Positions 9,106-18,320 of a DNA stretch of 64,000 nucleotides are shown here, piece by piece (within the stretch, counting starts at the first letter, position 1; each line of letters begins with the position of its first letter). The notes under the pieces are model-generated. The model was not told the DNA's origin. It was given only the letters and a program-made list of their open reading frames with translations, and made no database searches. The translations under genes and the position numbers were made by a program. Source of the DNA: an uncultured Bacteroidales bacterium (GTDB lineage Bacteria > Bacteroidota > Bacteroidia > Bacteroidales > P3); the NCBI GenBank assembly GCA_905234665.1, contig CAJOIV010000001.1:1-64000 (forward strand), in the 5' to 3' direction.

Positions 9106-9147
9106 CATCTCCGCAGGCGGACGGACCATTCCGCCACCGCATTCACT

Positions 9148-9720
9148 ATGAACATAATAGAAGCACTACTCCTCTCCCTCTCGCTGTGTGTCGACTCCCT
9201 GGTAGTGTCGACCACCACGGCATTCCACAGCAAGATATCCTACCGACGGGGCTTTGTCCTGGCGGTGGTCTTCGGCTTTTGCCAAGGGTTGTTCCCCATG
9301 CTGGGAGCCCTGGTGGGCGACGTGGCGCGGACATTCATCGAGGCCGTGGACCACTGGGTGGCCTTCGGCCTGCTACTGCTGGTGGGCGGCAAGATGGTTG
9401 TCGACGGCCTCCGGCACAAAGAAGAAGGAGAATTCAAACATACCGTCGTGACCCTCGGCACCATGTTCCTGTTGGGCATAGCCACAAGCATCGATGCCTT
9501 CGCCGTGGGCATCGGCCTGGGGTTGGAGCACACGCTGAAGACCGTGGTGTGGGTGGTTATGGCCATCGGGCTGACCACCTTTGTCGTCTCGTTTTTGGGA
9601 GTGCATCTGGGCAAGAGGAACATCCCCGTGCCGGAACGCACGGCCACCGTCATCGCCGGACTGGTACTCATCGGCCTCGGCACCAAAATCCTACTGGAGC
9701 ACCTGCTGTGGGCGGCATGA
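9148..9720 (+). CDS. mntP: MntP-family putative manganese efflux pump
   Basis: LLSLSLCVDSLVVS... and TSIDAFAVGIGLG motifs. Confidence 0.85.
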   Translation: MNIIEALLLSLSLCVDSLVVSTTTAFHSKISYRRGFVLAVVFGFCQGLFPMLGALVGDVARTFIEAVDHWVAFGLLLLVGGKMVVDGLRHKEEGEFKHTVVTLGTMFLLGIATSIDAFAVGIGLGLEHTLKTVVWVVMAIGLTTFVVSFLGVHLGKRNIPVPERTATVIAGLVLIGLGTKILLEHLLWAA

Positions 9721-9764
9721 CGAGATTTTTTTTCGGAAATAGTTGCGGAATGAGAAAAAGTTCG

Positions 9765-9772
9765 TATCTTTG
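9765..9772 (+). promoter_or_regulatory. -7 box TATCTTTG upstream of rpsP
   Basis: TAnnTTTG match. Confidence 0.6.
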
Positions 9773-9825
9773 CACTTCGAATCGAAACAAACAACATTCA
9801 TTAATCACCTAAACAATAAACAATT

Positions 9826-10386
9826 ATGCCTGCAAGAATCAGATTACAGCGTCATGGTAAGAAGAATCAGCCCTTCTATCATATCGTTGTTGCGGATGGT
9901 CGTGCACCTCGGGACGGAAGATTTATCGAGAAATTAGGCACGTACAATCCCCTCACCAACCCTGCAACCATCGTCCTCGATGTGGACAAAGCCTGCCAAT
10001 GGCTCAAGAACGGTGCCCAGCCCAGCGAAACCTGCCGCCGCATCCTCAGCTATAAGGGTGTCCTGCTGAAACGCCATCTCCAGATCGGCGTCGAGAAGGG
10101 TGCCATCAGCCAGGAACAGGCCGATGTGAAGTTCAACGAGTGGCTGCAAGCCAAAGAGGCCAAGATAGCCAACGTTAAGAGCGAGACCGAGAACAAGGCC
10201 CGCACCGTGAAGAAAGAGCGCCTTGAGGCCGAGAAGAAGGCCAACGAGGCCAAGGCCGAGGCCGTCGCCGCCAAGCGCCGCGCTGCCGCCGAAGCCGAGG
10301 CTGCCGCCAAGGCTGAAGCCGAAGCCGCCGAGGCCAGCGCAGAGGAAGCCCCCGCTGAGGAGGCCCCTGCCGCCGAGGAGAACTAA
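9826..10386 (+). CDS. rpsP: 30S ribosomal protein S16 with long Ala/Glu/Lys-rich C-terminal extension
   Basis: [42 protein letters not shown]. Confidence 0.97.
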   Translation: MPARIRLQRHGKKNQPFYHIVVADGRAPRDGRFIEKLGTYNPLTNPATIVLDVDKACQWLKNGAQPSETCRRILSYKGVLLKRHLQIGVEKGAISQEQADVKFNEWLQAKEAKIANVKSETENKARTVKKERLEAEKKANEAKAEAVAAKRRAAAEAEAAAKAEAEAAEASAEEAPAEEAPAAEEN

Positions 10387-10404
10387 TCTTCACCTATTGA
10401 CAAC

Positions 10405-10435
10405 AAAAGGCGTGCCTCACAAGGCACGCCTTTTT
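10405..10435 (+). terminator. Rho-independent terminator after rpsP
   Basis: AAAAGGCGTGCC-TCACAA-GGCACGCCTTTTT. Confidence 0.8.
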
Positions 10436-10448
10436 AATACCGATAGAC

Positions 10449-10973
10449 ATGACTAAAGATGAATGCTACCAGCTGGGGAAAGTGACCAAAGCCTTTGGAT
10501 ACAAAGGACAGATGGTGCTGTTCCTCGACGTGGACACTCCTGAAGACTACGCCACGTTGGACTCGGCCTTCGTCGAGGTAAAGGGCAACCTGGTGCCTCA
10601 CTTCTTCCATATCGACAGCTTAACAGGCAACAAGGCCGTCGTCACCTTCGAGGAACTCACCCCCGCCGAAGCCCAGGCTCTGGCCGGATGCGACCTGTAC
10701 CTACCCCTGAGCCTGCTGCCCAAGTTGACAGGCAACAAGTTCTACTTTCATGAGGTGGTGGGATTCCGGGTGGTGGATGACGAAAAGGGAGACATCGGCA
10801 TTGTGAAAAGCATCATCGACTATCCTGCACAACCCCTCTTCCAGATCATGAAAGGAGAGACAGAAATCCTCGTTCCGGTCATCGACCCTGTCATAAAGAA
10901 GGTGGACCGAGAAGGAAAGACTATCTTTATCTCCGCACCCACAGGACTGATAGACTTGTACTTGGGAGAATAG
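10449..10973 (+). CDS. rimM: Ribosome maturation factor RimM
   Basis: YQLGKVTKAFGYKGQMVLFLDVD..., C-terminal EILVPVIDPVIKKVDREGKTIFISAPTGLIDL. Confidence 0.93.
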   Translation: MTKDECYQLGKVTKAFGYKGQMVLFLDVDTPEDYATLDSAFVEVKGNLVPHFFHIDSLTGNKAVVTFEELTPAEAQALAGCDLYLPLSLLPKLTGNKFYFHEVVGFRVVDDEKGDIGIVKSIIDYPAQPLFQIMKGETEILVPVIDPVIKKVDREGKTIFISAPTGLIDLYLGE

Positions 10974-11020
10974 TAACAGGCTGTTGACAGATTTTTCCCC
11001 GACATGTCGGAAATTCTTCG

Positions 11021-11028
11021 TACCTTTG
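11021..11028 (+). promoter_or_regulatory. -7 box TACCTTTG upstream of the TraR/DksA-like gene
   Basis: TAnnTTTG match. Confidence 0.6.
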
Positions 11029-11070
11029 CAGTCGGAAACAGAGATATAGAATCCAAAGATAAATAAGAAT

Positions 11071-11478
11071 ATGGACACAAACCAAACACTTCCAGAGAAG
11101 AATTGCTACTCGGCCGAAGAGCTGCAGATGTTCAAGGAACTCATCCTGCAGAAGAGAGAAGAAGCCGTGCGCAACCTCGAGTTGCTGAACGAGGCCGTGG
11201 CCGGCAGCGAGAACGATGTGAACGACACCGCGCCCACCTTCAAGACCCTCGAGGAGGGGAGCAATGTGCTGTCGAAAGAGGAGAACTCGCGTCTGGCCGC
11301 CCGTCAGATGAAGTTCATCAAAGACCTTGACGCCGCCCTTATCCGCATAGAGAACAAGACCTACGGCATCTGCCGCATCACGGGGAAGCTCATCCCCAAA
11401 GAGCGTCTGATGATTGTGCCCCACGCCACGACGACCGTCGAGGGCAAGACCCTGGAGAAGAAACAGTCACGCCGATAA
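11071..11478 (+). CDS. TraR/DksA-like protein with degenerate zinc finger
   Basis: Coiled-coil then YGICRITGKLIPKERLMIVPHATTTVE, DksA-like but only one of the usual Cys. Confidence 0.8.
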   Translation: MDTNQTLPEKNCYSAEELQMFKELILQKREEAVRNLELLNEAVAGSENDVNDTAPTFKTLEEGSNVLSKEENSRLAARQMKFIKDLDAALIRIENKTYGICRITGKLIPKERLMIVPHATTTVEGKTLEKKQSRR

Positions 11479-11499
11479 CAGGCACTGTATAAAAGCAAG

Positions 11500-11530
11500 A
11501 GAGCCTGCGTCGGATGGCGCAGGCTCTTTC
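11500..11530. terminator. Bidirectional terminator hairpin
   Basis: AGAGCCTGCG-TCGGATGG-CGCAGGCTCT. Confidence 0.75.
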
Positions 11531-11533
11531 TGT

Positions 11534-13285
11534 TTACAGACGCGGGAGGGCGTCGATGAGGTGGCGAGTGTATTCCTCTTGCGGGTGGGCGTAGAGTTCG
11601 TCGGCGGGAGCCATCTCCACCAGCCGCCCCTGCCGCATGACCATGATGCGGTCGGAGAGGAACTTGACCACCGAGAGGTCGTGCGTAATGAAAAGATAGG
11701 TGTAGTCGTGCTGCCGCTTGAGGTCGTTGAGGAGGTTGAGCACCTGTGCCTGGACAGAGACATCGAGGGCCGAGACGCTCTCGTCGCAGACCACCAATTC
11801 GGGTTCCACGATAAGGGCGCGGGCGATGCATACGCGTTGGCGCTGTCCGCCGGAGAGCTCGTGCGGGTAGCGTCCATACCAGTCGGGAGAAAGGCCTACC
11901 TGCTGCATGAGTTCCTTGACGCGGCCCGCGATGCTAGTAGCACTAGTAGCGCTAGTAATACTAGTTCTATGTACTTTGAGGGGCTCGGCAATGGCTTCGC
12001 CAATGGTGATGCGCGGGTTGAGTGAGGAGTAGGGGTCCTGGAAGATTATCTGCATCTTGAGTCGGAGGGCCTTGCGCTGGGCCGAGGTCATGGCATCGAG
12101 ACTCACGCCATCGTAAAGCACCTCGCCACCACTGCGGTCTATCAATCGCAGCAGGGCCTGTCCGAGGGTGCTCTTGCCGCAGCCCGACTCGCCGACAAGG
12201 CCGAGGGTCTCGCCGCGATAGAGGTCGAAAGAGACATGGTCGACGGCATCAAGGGTCTGGAGGGGCTTGCCGAGGAGGTTTTTCTTGAGGGTATAAGTGA
12301 CACGGAGGTCGCGGACTTGCAGGAGGGGGTGGCTGGCGGGGTTTTCACACACTCCTCCGGCCCGTTGGGCCACCTCCCCTAACTTAGGGGAGGAGTGGGC
12401 GGAAGCCGGTATCTCTGGCTGCTCCCCTAAGTTAGGGGAGCTGTCAGCTTGGCTGACTGAGGAGTGTGTCATGAATTCCTCGACGGTGGGGAGGTGCTGG
12501 GGGCGGCTGTCGAGGGGTGGACGACAGGCCAGAAGTCCTTTGGTATATGGATGTTGGGGCTGGTGGAGCACCTGTTCCGCGGGGCCGGTCTCGACAATGT
12601 CGCCACGGTACATGACCATGATGTCGTCGGCCACCTGGGCGATAACGCCGAGGTCGTGGGTGATGAAGATGATGCCGATATTGTGCTTTTCCTGAATCTG
12701 GCGCAGCAGACGGAGGATGGCGGCCTGGACGGTGACATCGAGAGCCGTGGTAGGCTCGTCGGCAATGAGCACGTCGGGATTGCACATCAGGGCCATGGCA
12801 ATCATCACGCGCTGTTTCTGTCCGCCGCTGATTTCATGGGGGTAGCTGTCGAAAATCTTTTCAGGGCGCGGGAGCATCACCTCGTTGAAAAGGTCCAGGG
12901 CGCGCTCGCGAGCCTCCTTGCGGCTCACTTTCTCGTGCATGAGAAGCATCTCGGTCACCTGCTCGCCACACTTCCGTACAGGGTTGAGGCTGGTCATAGG
13001 TTCCTGGAAAATCATGGCTATGCGGTTGCCGCGGATGCTGCGGAATCCTTCCTCGTCGAGGGTGAGGATCTCCTCGCCTTCCAATCGGGCAGAGCCCGTG
13101 ACGGCGGCATTCCTTGGCAGCAGACCCATGAGGGCCAGGGAGCTGACGCTCTTGCCCGAGCCGCTCTCGCCTACAATGCCCAATGTACGGCCGCGCCGGA
13201 GGGAGTAGCCCACCCCCTTCACCACAGGCCTGCCATCGAAGGCCACGGTCAAATCTTCGACCTCAAGAAGCATGTTTTTGTCCAT
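11534..13285 (-). CDS. Fused dual-ATPase ABC transporter (Opp/Dpp/Gsi type) with repeat-derived linker
   Basis: Two Walker A ([16 protein letters not shown]) and two signature motifs ([16 protein letters not shown]); linker encoded by a palindromic element. Confidence 0.9.
   Translation of the reverse strand: MDKNMLLEVEDLTVAFDGRPVVKGVGYSLRRGRTLGIVGESGSGKSVSSLALMGLLPRNAAVTGSARLEGEEILTLDEEGFRSIRGNRIAMIFQEPMTSLNPVRKCGEQVTEMLLMHEKVSRKEARERALDLFNEVMLPRPEKIFDSYPHEISGGQKQRVMIAMALMCNPDVLIADEPTTALDVTVQAAILRLLRQIQEKHNIGIIFITHDLGVIAQVADDIMVMYRGDIVETGPAEQVLHQPQHPYTKGLLACRPPLDSRPQHLPTVEEFMTHSSVSQADSSPNLGEQPEIPASAHSSPKLGEVAQRAGGVCENPASHPLLQVRDLRVTYTLKKNLLGKPLQTLDAVDHVSFDLYRGETLGLVGESGCGKSTLGQALLRLIDRSGGEVLYDGVSLDAMTSAQRKALRLKMQIIFQDPYSSLNPRITIGEAIAEPLKVHRTSITSATSATSIAGRVKELMQQVGLSPDWYGRYPHELSGGQRQRVCIARALIVEPELVVCDESVSALDVSVQAQVLNLLNDLKRQHDYTYLFITHDLSVVKFLSDRIMVMRQGRLVEMAPADELYAHPQEEYTRHLIDALPRL
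11933..11968. repeat. Nonamer array N2 in the ABC ATPase gene
   Basis: gctagtagc|actagtagc|gctagtaat|actagttct. Confidence 0.85.
12347..12469. mobile_element. 123-bp palindromic element (copy C) inside the ABC ATPase CDS
   Basis: ACACACTCCTCC...TGAGGAGTGTGT termini; two CTCCCCTAAsTTAGGGGAG palindromes; length divisible by 3 and read in frame. Confidence 0.85.
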
Positions 13286-13367
13286 ATTCACACATAGATA
13301 ACGTGAGGTGGGGAAAAATAGTATGCCGACAGGGCAAAGAAAATTTTGCGTATTCGGAAATAATGTG

Positions 13368-13375
13368 TATATTTG
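13368..13375 (+). promoter_or_regulatory. -7 box TATATTTG upstream of rocD-like gene
   Basis: TAnnTTTG match. Confidence 0.55.
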
Positions 13376-13421
13376 CATCGTCTAAGGAAACAACAACAAC
13401 AGTTATAATAACAATACAACT

Positions 13422-14632
13422 ATGACAAAATCAGAACAATTCATGGAGATGGAAGCCAGGTATGGCGCCCATAATTATCACCCGCTGCCCGTCGTTCTCG
13501 CCAAAGGCGAAGGCGCATTTGTCTGGGACTGCGAAGGCAAACGTTTCGACTTCCTGTCGGCCTATAGTGCCGTCAACCAAGGCCACTGCCACCCGAAGAT
13601 TGTCAAGGCCCTCTGCGACCAGGCCCACGAGCTGACCCTCAGCAGCCGCGCGTTCTATAACAACTGCCTCGGCGAGTGGGAGAAATATGTCACCGAGTAC
13701 TTCGGCTACGAGAAGGTGCTGCCCATGAACAGCGGCGCCGAAGCCGACGAGACCGCCCTGAAGCTGGCCCGCCGCTGGGGTGTCGTCAAGAAAGGCATCA
13801 AGAACGACGAAGTGATGATTGTCTGCTGCGAAGGCAACTTCCACGGCCGCACCATCACCATCTGAGCAACGATCCCGAGAGCTACGCCAACTACGGCCCC
13901 ATGACTCCCGGCTTCATCCGCATCCCCTACAACGACCCCGATGCATTGGAGAAAGTCCTCAAGGAGCACGGCGAGAAGATTGCCGGTTTCCTCGTCGAGC
14001 CCATCCAGGGCGAGGCCGGCGTGTATGTCCCCGATGAGGGCTACCTCAAGAGGTGCTACGACATCTGCCACAAGTACAACGTGCTGTTCATGGCCGACGA
14101 GGTGCAGTGCGGCATTGCCCGTACCGGCAAGATGCTGGCCTGCGACCATGAAGACGTGCGTCCCGACATCCTCATCCTTGGCAAGGCCCTCGGTGGCGGC
14201 GTTGTGCCCGTCAGCTGCGTGCTGGCCGACGACGACATCATGCTGAACATCAAGCCCGGCGAGCACGGCTCCACCTTCGGTGGCAACCCCATCGCCGCCA
14301 AGGTCTCCATCGCCGCCCTGCAGGTCATCAAGGAGGAGCACCTGATGGAGAACGCCGAGCGCCTCGGCAAGATTTTCCGCGAGGAGATGAGCAAATTCAA
14401 CTCGCCCATGATTGAGAAGGTGCGCGGCAAGGGTCTGTTGAACGCCATCATCATCAAGCCCCACAACGGCAAAGAGGCTTGGGATGTCTGCCTGAAGATG
14501 CGCGACCTCGGTGTGCTGGCCAAGCCCACCCACCAGCACATCATCCGTTTCGCTCCCCCGCTGGTCATCACCGAAGCCCAGCTGCGCGAAGCCATGGAGC
14601 TCATCAAGCAAGCCATCAAGAGTTTCGAGTAA
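13422..14632 (+). pseudogene. rocD: Ornithine--oxo-acid aminotransferase split by a frameshift near 13860
   Basis: Frame 1 ends ...[10 protein letters not shown]; next frame resumes [18 protein letters not shown]... to 14632; consistent with ~7-nt (or 1-nt) deletion. Confidence 0.8.
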
Positions 14633-14644
14633 AAAGAATTCATC

Positions 14645-14685
14645 GCACAGGTCTGCCCATAAAGAGACAGGCCTGTGCTTTTATT
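14645..14685 (+). terminator. Terminator after rocD
   Basis: GCACAGGTCTG...CAGGCCTGTGCTTTTATT. Confidence 0.7.
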
Positions 14686-14707
14686 AACCCTTAAATACCT
14701 TATTATT

Positions 14708-15328
14708 ATGGAAGAAACTATTACTTCTGTGAACCCTTCCGCCATGCCGGAGAACAAAGCAATGCGTGCCTTCGCCAAAGGCGAACTGAAAGGCAACTGG
14801 ACTCAGCCGGTGCTCTGCACCCTGGTGTACTTCATCGTCACCGGTGCCGTCAGCGCTATCCCTGTGGTCAGCTGGGTATCGTTCCTGATTCTGTGCCCCC
14901 TGACCTTCGGCTATGCCTTGACGTGCTTGAACTACATGCGTGGCCAGAACCGCGAGGAGATGGTGTCTCAGCCGTTCCAGGTCTTCAAAGAGTATGGCCG
15001 CACCCTCGGCACCTCGTTGCTGATGTGCATCTTCATCGCCCTCTGGAGCCTGCTGCTCTTCATCCCCGGCATCATCATGAGCTACGCCTACGCCATGACT
15101 CCCTACCTCATGAAGGACAATCCCGAAATGGGTGCCATGGAATGCATCAAGAAGAGTAAAGCCATGATGAAAGGCTACAAGTGGAAACTCTTCCTGCTTG
15201 ACCTCGGTTTCATTGGTTGGATACTGCTCACCATCATCACCTTCGGCATTTACGGTTTCTGGCTCCAGCCCTGGATGCAGTGCACCCGCGCCAAGTTCTA
15301 CGAGGAACTGAAAGCCCGTCAGAACTAA
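14708..15328 (+). CDS. DUF975-family membrane protein
   Basis: KGNWTQPVLCTLVYFIVTGAVSAIP..., SYAYAMTPYLMKDNPEMGAMECIKKSKAMMKGYKW. Confidence 0.8.
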   Translation: MEETITSVNPSAMPENKAMRAFAKGELKGNWTQPVLCTLVYFIVTGAVSAIPVVSWVSFLILCPLTFGYALTCLNYMRGQNREEMVSQPFQVFKEYGRTLGTSLLMCIFIALWSLLLFIPGIIMSYAYAMTPYLMKDNPEMGAMECIKKSKAMMKGYKWKLFLLDLGFIGWILLTIITFGIYGFWLQPWMQCTRAKFYEELKARQN

Positions 15329-15348
15329 TCCGACCTCATACAGATAGA

Positions 15349-15380
15349 AGAGAGAGCACCCGAGAGGTGTTCTCTCTTTT
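15349..15380 (+). terminator. Terminator whose T-run overlaps the next promoter
   Basis: AGAGAGAGCACC-CGAG-AGGTGTTCTCTCTTTT. Confidence 0.7.
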
Positions 15381-15409
15381 GTATATATGAGAAAATATCC
15401 GTATCTTTG
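15378..15409 (+). promoter_or_regulatory. Full Bacteroidota promoter: TTTG (15378-15381), 20-nt spacer, TATCTTTG (15402-15409)
   Basis: Consensus TTTG-N19/20-TAnnTTTG, 4 nt before ATG at 15414. Confidence 0.75.
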
Positions 15410-15413
15410 CAGC

Positions 15414-17516
15414 ATGAAGAAGACGACACTGCTACTGACAATCCTACTGATAACCACCTGCATAAGTGCCCAGACATTCCCCTTTCAGGACACGTCGCTG
15501 ACGGTCAACGAGCGCGTGGAGGACCTCCTCTCGCGGCTGACGCTGGAGGAGAAGCTGTCGCTGATGCAGCACCGCAACCCCGCCATCCCCTCCCTCGGCC
15601 TGCCGGCCTACAGCTGGTGGAACGAGGCGCTGCACGGCGTGGGACGCAACGGGCGCGCCACGGTGTGGCCCATGCCCATCGCGCTGGCGGCCACATTCCG
15701 GCCCTGGGCGGTGCGCGGAGTCTTCATGCAGGTGGCCTACGAGGCAAGAGAGAAATACGACGAGGCTTACCAGGAGGACACTGCCAAGGCTTTGAGGGAG
15801 CCGACGGACTATGTGGGCGTCTCGTTCTTCACGCCCAACATCAACATCTTCCGCGACCCGCGTTGGGGGCGCGGCATGGAGACCTACGGCGAGGACCCCT
15901 TCCTCACCGCGCGGATGGGGCTGGCATGTGTGAATGGATTGCAGCAGGACTGGTTGGTACGCGACAGCGAGGGACTTGCGACGGCGGCCTGCCTGAAGCA
16001 TCTTGCCGTGCACAGCGGCCCAGAGGGGGTGCGTCATGAGTTCGACGCACAGGTGTCGAACCGCGACCTGCGGACCACCTACCTGCCGGCCTTCGAGTAC
16101 ATCATCAAGAACAGCCGTGTGCAGCAGGTGATGTGCGGCTACAACCGCCTGAACGGCGAGCCGTGCTGCACCAACAACCATTTATTAGACAGCATCCTGC
16201 GCCACGAATGGGGCTACGACGGGCTCATCGTCACCGACTGCTGGGCATTGAACGACTGCTGGGAGCGCGATACCGTCATCCCACGCCACAAGACCCACGC
16301 CACGGCGGCACGCGCGGCGGCGGCGGCCTTCGGCGGCGAGGTGGACCTCGAGTGCGGCAGCGGCCTCGACGCCCTGCGCACGGCGGTGGACTCGGGCTAT
16401 ATCAGCGAGGAGAGAATCAACGAGCATGTGCGCCGCATCCTGAGAACACGGATGCGCCTCATGATGCCCCTGCCAGAGAAAGACCTGGCATGGATGGAAA
16501 TAACCGACCCTGCGCCAGTCACGCCAGCAGACGTGGCCGCGGCAAGCCTGGTGCTGCTGAAGAACCAGGACGACCTGCTGCCTCTGCGCAAAGGGACGAA
16601 GATATACCTGGCGGGACCCAACGCCACCGACACCCTCATGCCCCTCGGCAACTACAACGGCACGCCGGAACACACGGTGAGCATCCGCGAGGGACTGTCG
16701 AAGCTGTTCACGCTGGTCGACAAACCCCGCGAAGCGGAGGTGATCGTCTACGCCGGAGGCCTCAACCCCCAGCTGGAGGGCGAGGAACTGCCCGTCGACA
16801 TGCCGGGATTCTACAAAGGCGACCGTACCCGGATAGAGCTGCCCTCCGCGCAATGCAAGGAACTGAAGAAACTGCGGCGCAAGCACAAGCCCGTCGTCCT
16901 GCTGCTCTGCAGCGGGAGCGCCCTGGCCCTCGACAAGACGGCCCTGGGCTGCGAGGCCATCATCGCCTGCTGGTACGGCGGCGAGGCCATGGGGACGGCT
17001 ATCGCGGAGAGCCTGGCGGGCAAATGCGACCTCTTCGGGCGCCTACCCGTCACCTTCTACAAGAGTACCCGCCAGCTGCCCGATTTCGCCGACTACAACA
17101 TGGAGGGCCGTACCTACCGCTACATGGACGAGGAACCCCTCTTCCCCTTCGGCCACGGGCTGAACTACGGCAAGTACCATCTGGAGGAGGTCTCATACGA
17201 TGTAGAGGAGCACCGCATCAAGGCACGCGTCGTCACCGACCGCGAGTCACCCGCCGGAGGAATGAGCCAGATTGTGCAGGTGTACTACGAAGAGGACGAC
17301 GACCCGCAGGGCCCTCGCAAGACGCTCGTGGGCATCGACGAAGGCTCGTGCGGAGAGATTGACATCGAGATAGACCCCTTCTGGCTGCGCCTCTACAACG
17401 AGACGACAGGCAAGATGGAATACCCCAAGCCCGGCACGCCGCTGCGCCTCTGGGTCGGCCTCAGCAGCGACACGAAGGACTGCGAGGAGATAATAATTGT
17501 CGCCCCGGGACAATAA
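15414..17516 (+). CDS. Secreted glycoside hydrolase family 3 (beta-glucosidase/xylosidase type)
   Basis: Signal peptide; LPAYSWWNEALHGVGRNGRATVWPMPIALAATF; YDGLIVTDCWALND; SASLVLLKN. Confidence 0.9.
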   Translation: MKKTTLLLTILLITTCISAQTFPFQDTSLTVNERVEDLLSRLTLEEKLSLMQHRNPAIPSLGLPAYSWWNEALHGVGRNGRATVWPMPIALAATFRPWAVRGVFMQVAYEAREKYDEAYQEDTAKALREPTDYVGVSFFTPNINIFRDPRWGRGMETYGEDPFLTARMGLACVNGLQQDWLVRDSEGLATAACLKHLAVHSGPEGVRHEFDAQVSNRDLRTTYLPAFEYIIKNSRVQQVMCGYNRLNGEPCCTNNHLLDSILRHEWGYDGLIVTDCWALNDCWERDTVIPRHKTHATAARAAAAAFGGEVDLECGSGLDALRTAVDSGYISEERINEHVRRILRTRMRLMMPLPEKDLAWMEITDPAPVTPADVAAASLVLLKNQDDLLPLRKGTKIYLAGPNATDTLMPLGNYNGTPEHTVSIREGLSKLFTLVDKPREAEVIVYAGGLNPQLEGEELPVDMPGFYKGDRTRIELPSAQCKELKKLRRKHKPVVLLLCSGSALALDKTALGCEAIIACWYGGEAMGTAIAESLAGKCDLFGRLPVTFYKSTRQLPDFADYNMEGRTYRYMDEEPLFPFGHGLNYGKYHLEEVSYDVEEHRIKARVVTDRESPAGGMSQIVQVYYEEDDDPQGPRKTLVGIDEGSCGEIDIEIDPFWLRLYNETTGKMEYPKPGTPLRLWVGLSSDTKDCEEIIIVAPGQ

Positions 17517-17597
17517 AAACCGAGGCTTGGCGTTAAAAAGGCAGCGGCGAGAACGCCGCTGAAATGCACGGAAAACACAAACACAAAACACCCACCT

Positions 17598-18320
17598 ATG
17601 AAAAAACAAGACTGGTTAGTTATCCTGATTATCGTGGTCGTGCTGACCCCGTTCTTCATCCCCGCCACAGGCTTCTTCGCCTGGTTCTGTGCCGCCACTA
17701 CCGCGCACCCCTACATCATGGCGTTCTTCAAGTTCGCCATCCTCGCCACCTTCGGCGAGATGCTCGCCCTGCGCATCCGCGAGGGGGTCTACAACAAGAA
17801 AGGCTTCGGCGTGCTGCCCCGCATGATGGTGTGGGGCTTCCTCGGCATGTGCATTGCCATGTCGATGGTCATCTTCAAAAGCGGCGTGCCCACCTTCCTC
17901 GGCTCAGTGGCCGACGCCCTGACGGGTCACGCCGGTCATGCCGCCGCCTACGCCGCCATCTTCAAGGCCGCTGAACTGACTTGGGGCAAACTGGGTGTAG
18001 CCTTCGCCGTGAGCGTGCTGATGAACAGCATCTTCGCTCCCGTGATGATGACCTTCCACAAGTGCACCGACATCCATATCACCGACAACGGCGGCACCGT
18101 GCGCGGACTCCTGCGCCCGATGAAGATGCGCGAGATTGTCAGCACCAAGGTGAACTGGGACGTGCAGTGGAACCTGGTTATCAAAAAGACCATCCCCCTC
18201 TTCTGGTTCCCCGCCCACACCATCACCTTCATCCTTCCCCCGACCTTCCAGGTGCTCTTTGCCGCCCTGCTGGGCGTGGCGCTGGGACTGATACTGGCAC
18301 TTGCAGGAGGAAAGAAATGA
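17598..18320 (+). CDS. Conserved hypothetical integral membrane protein (weak Mpv17/PMP22-like C-terminus)
   Basis: 240 aa with several TM segments. Confidence 0.55.
   Translation: MKKQDWLVILIIVVVLTPFFIPATGFFAWFCAATTAHPYIMAFFKFAILATFGEMLALRIREGVYNKKGFGVLPRMMVWGFLGMCIAMSMVIFKSGVPTFLGSVADALTGHAGHAAAYAAIFKAAELTWGKLGVAFAVSVLMNSIFAPVMMTFHKCTDIHITDNGGTVRGLLRPMKMREIVSTKVNWDVQWNLVIKKTIPLFWFPAHTITFILPPTFQVLFAALLGVALGLILALAGGKK

Noticed and set aside
10223-10456. Arg/Pro-rich ORF overlapping rpsP
   Set aside because: Out-of-frame reading of the Ala/Glu-rich S16 tail
13676-14632. Second half of rocD as an independent gene
   Set aside because: Its first ~60 residues are the wrong-frame reading of the rocD N-terminal half; best explained as a frameshift
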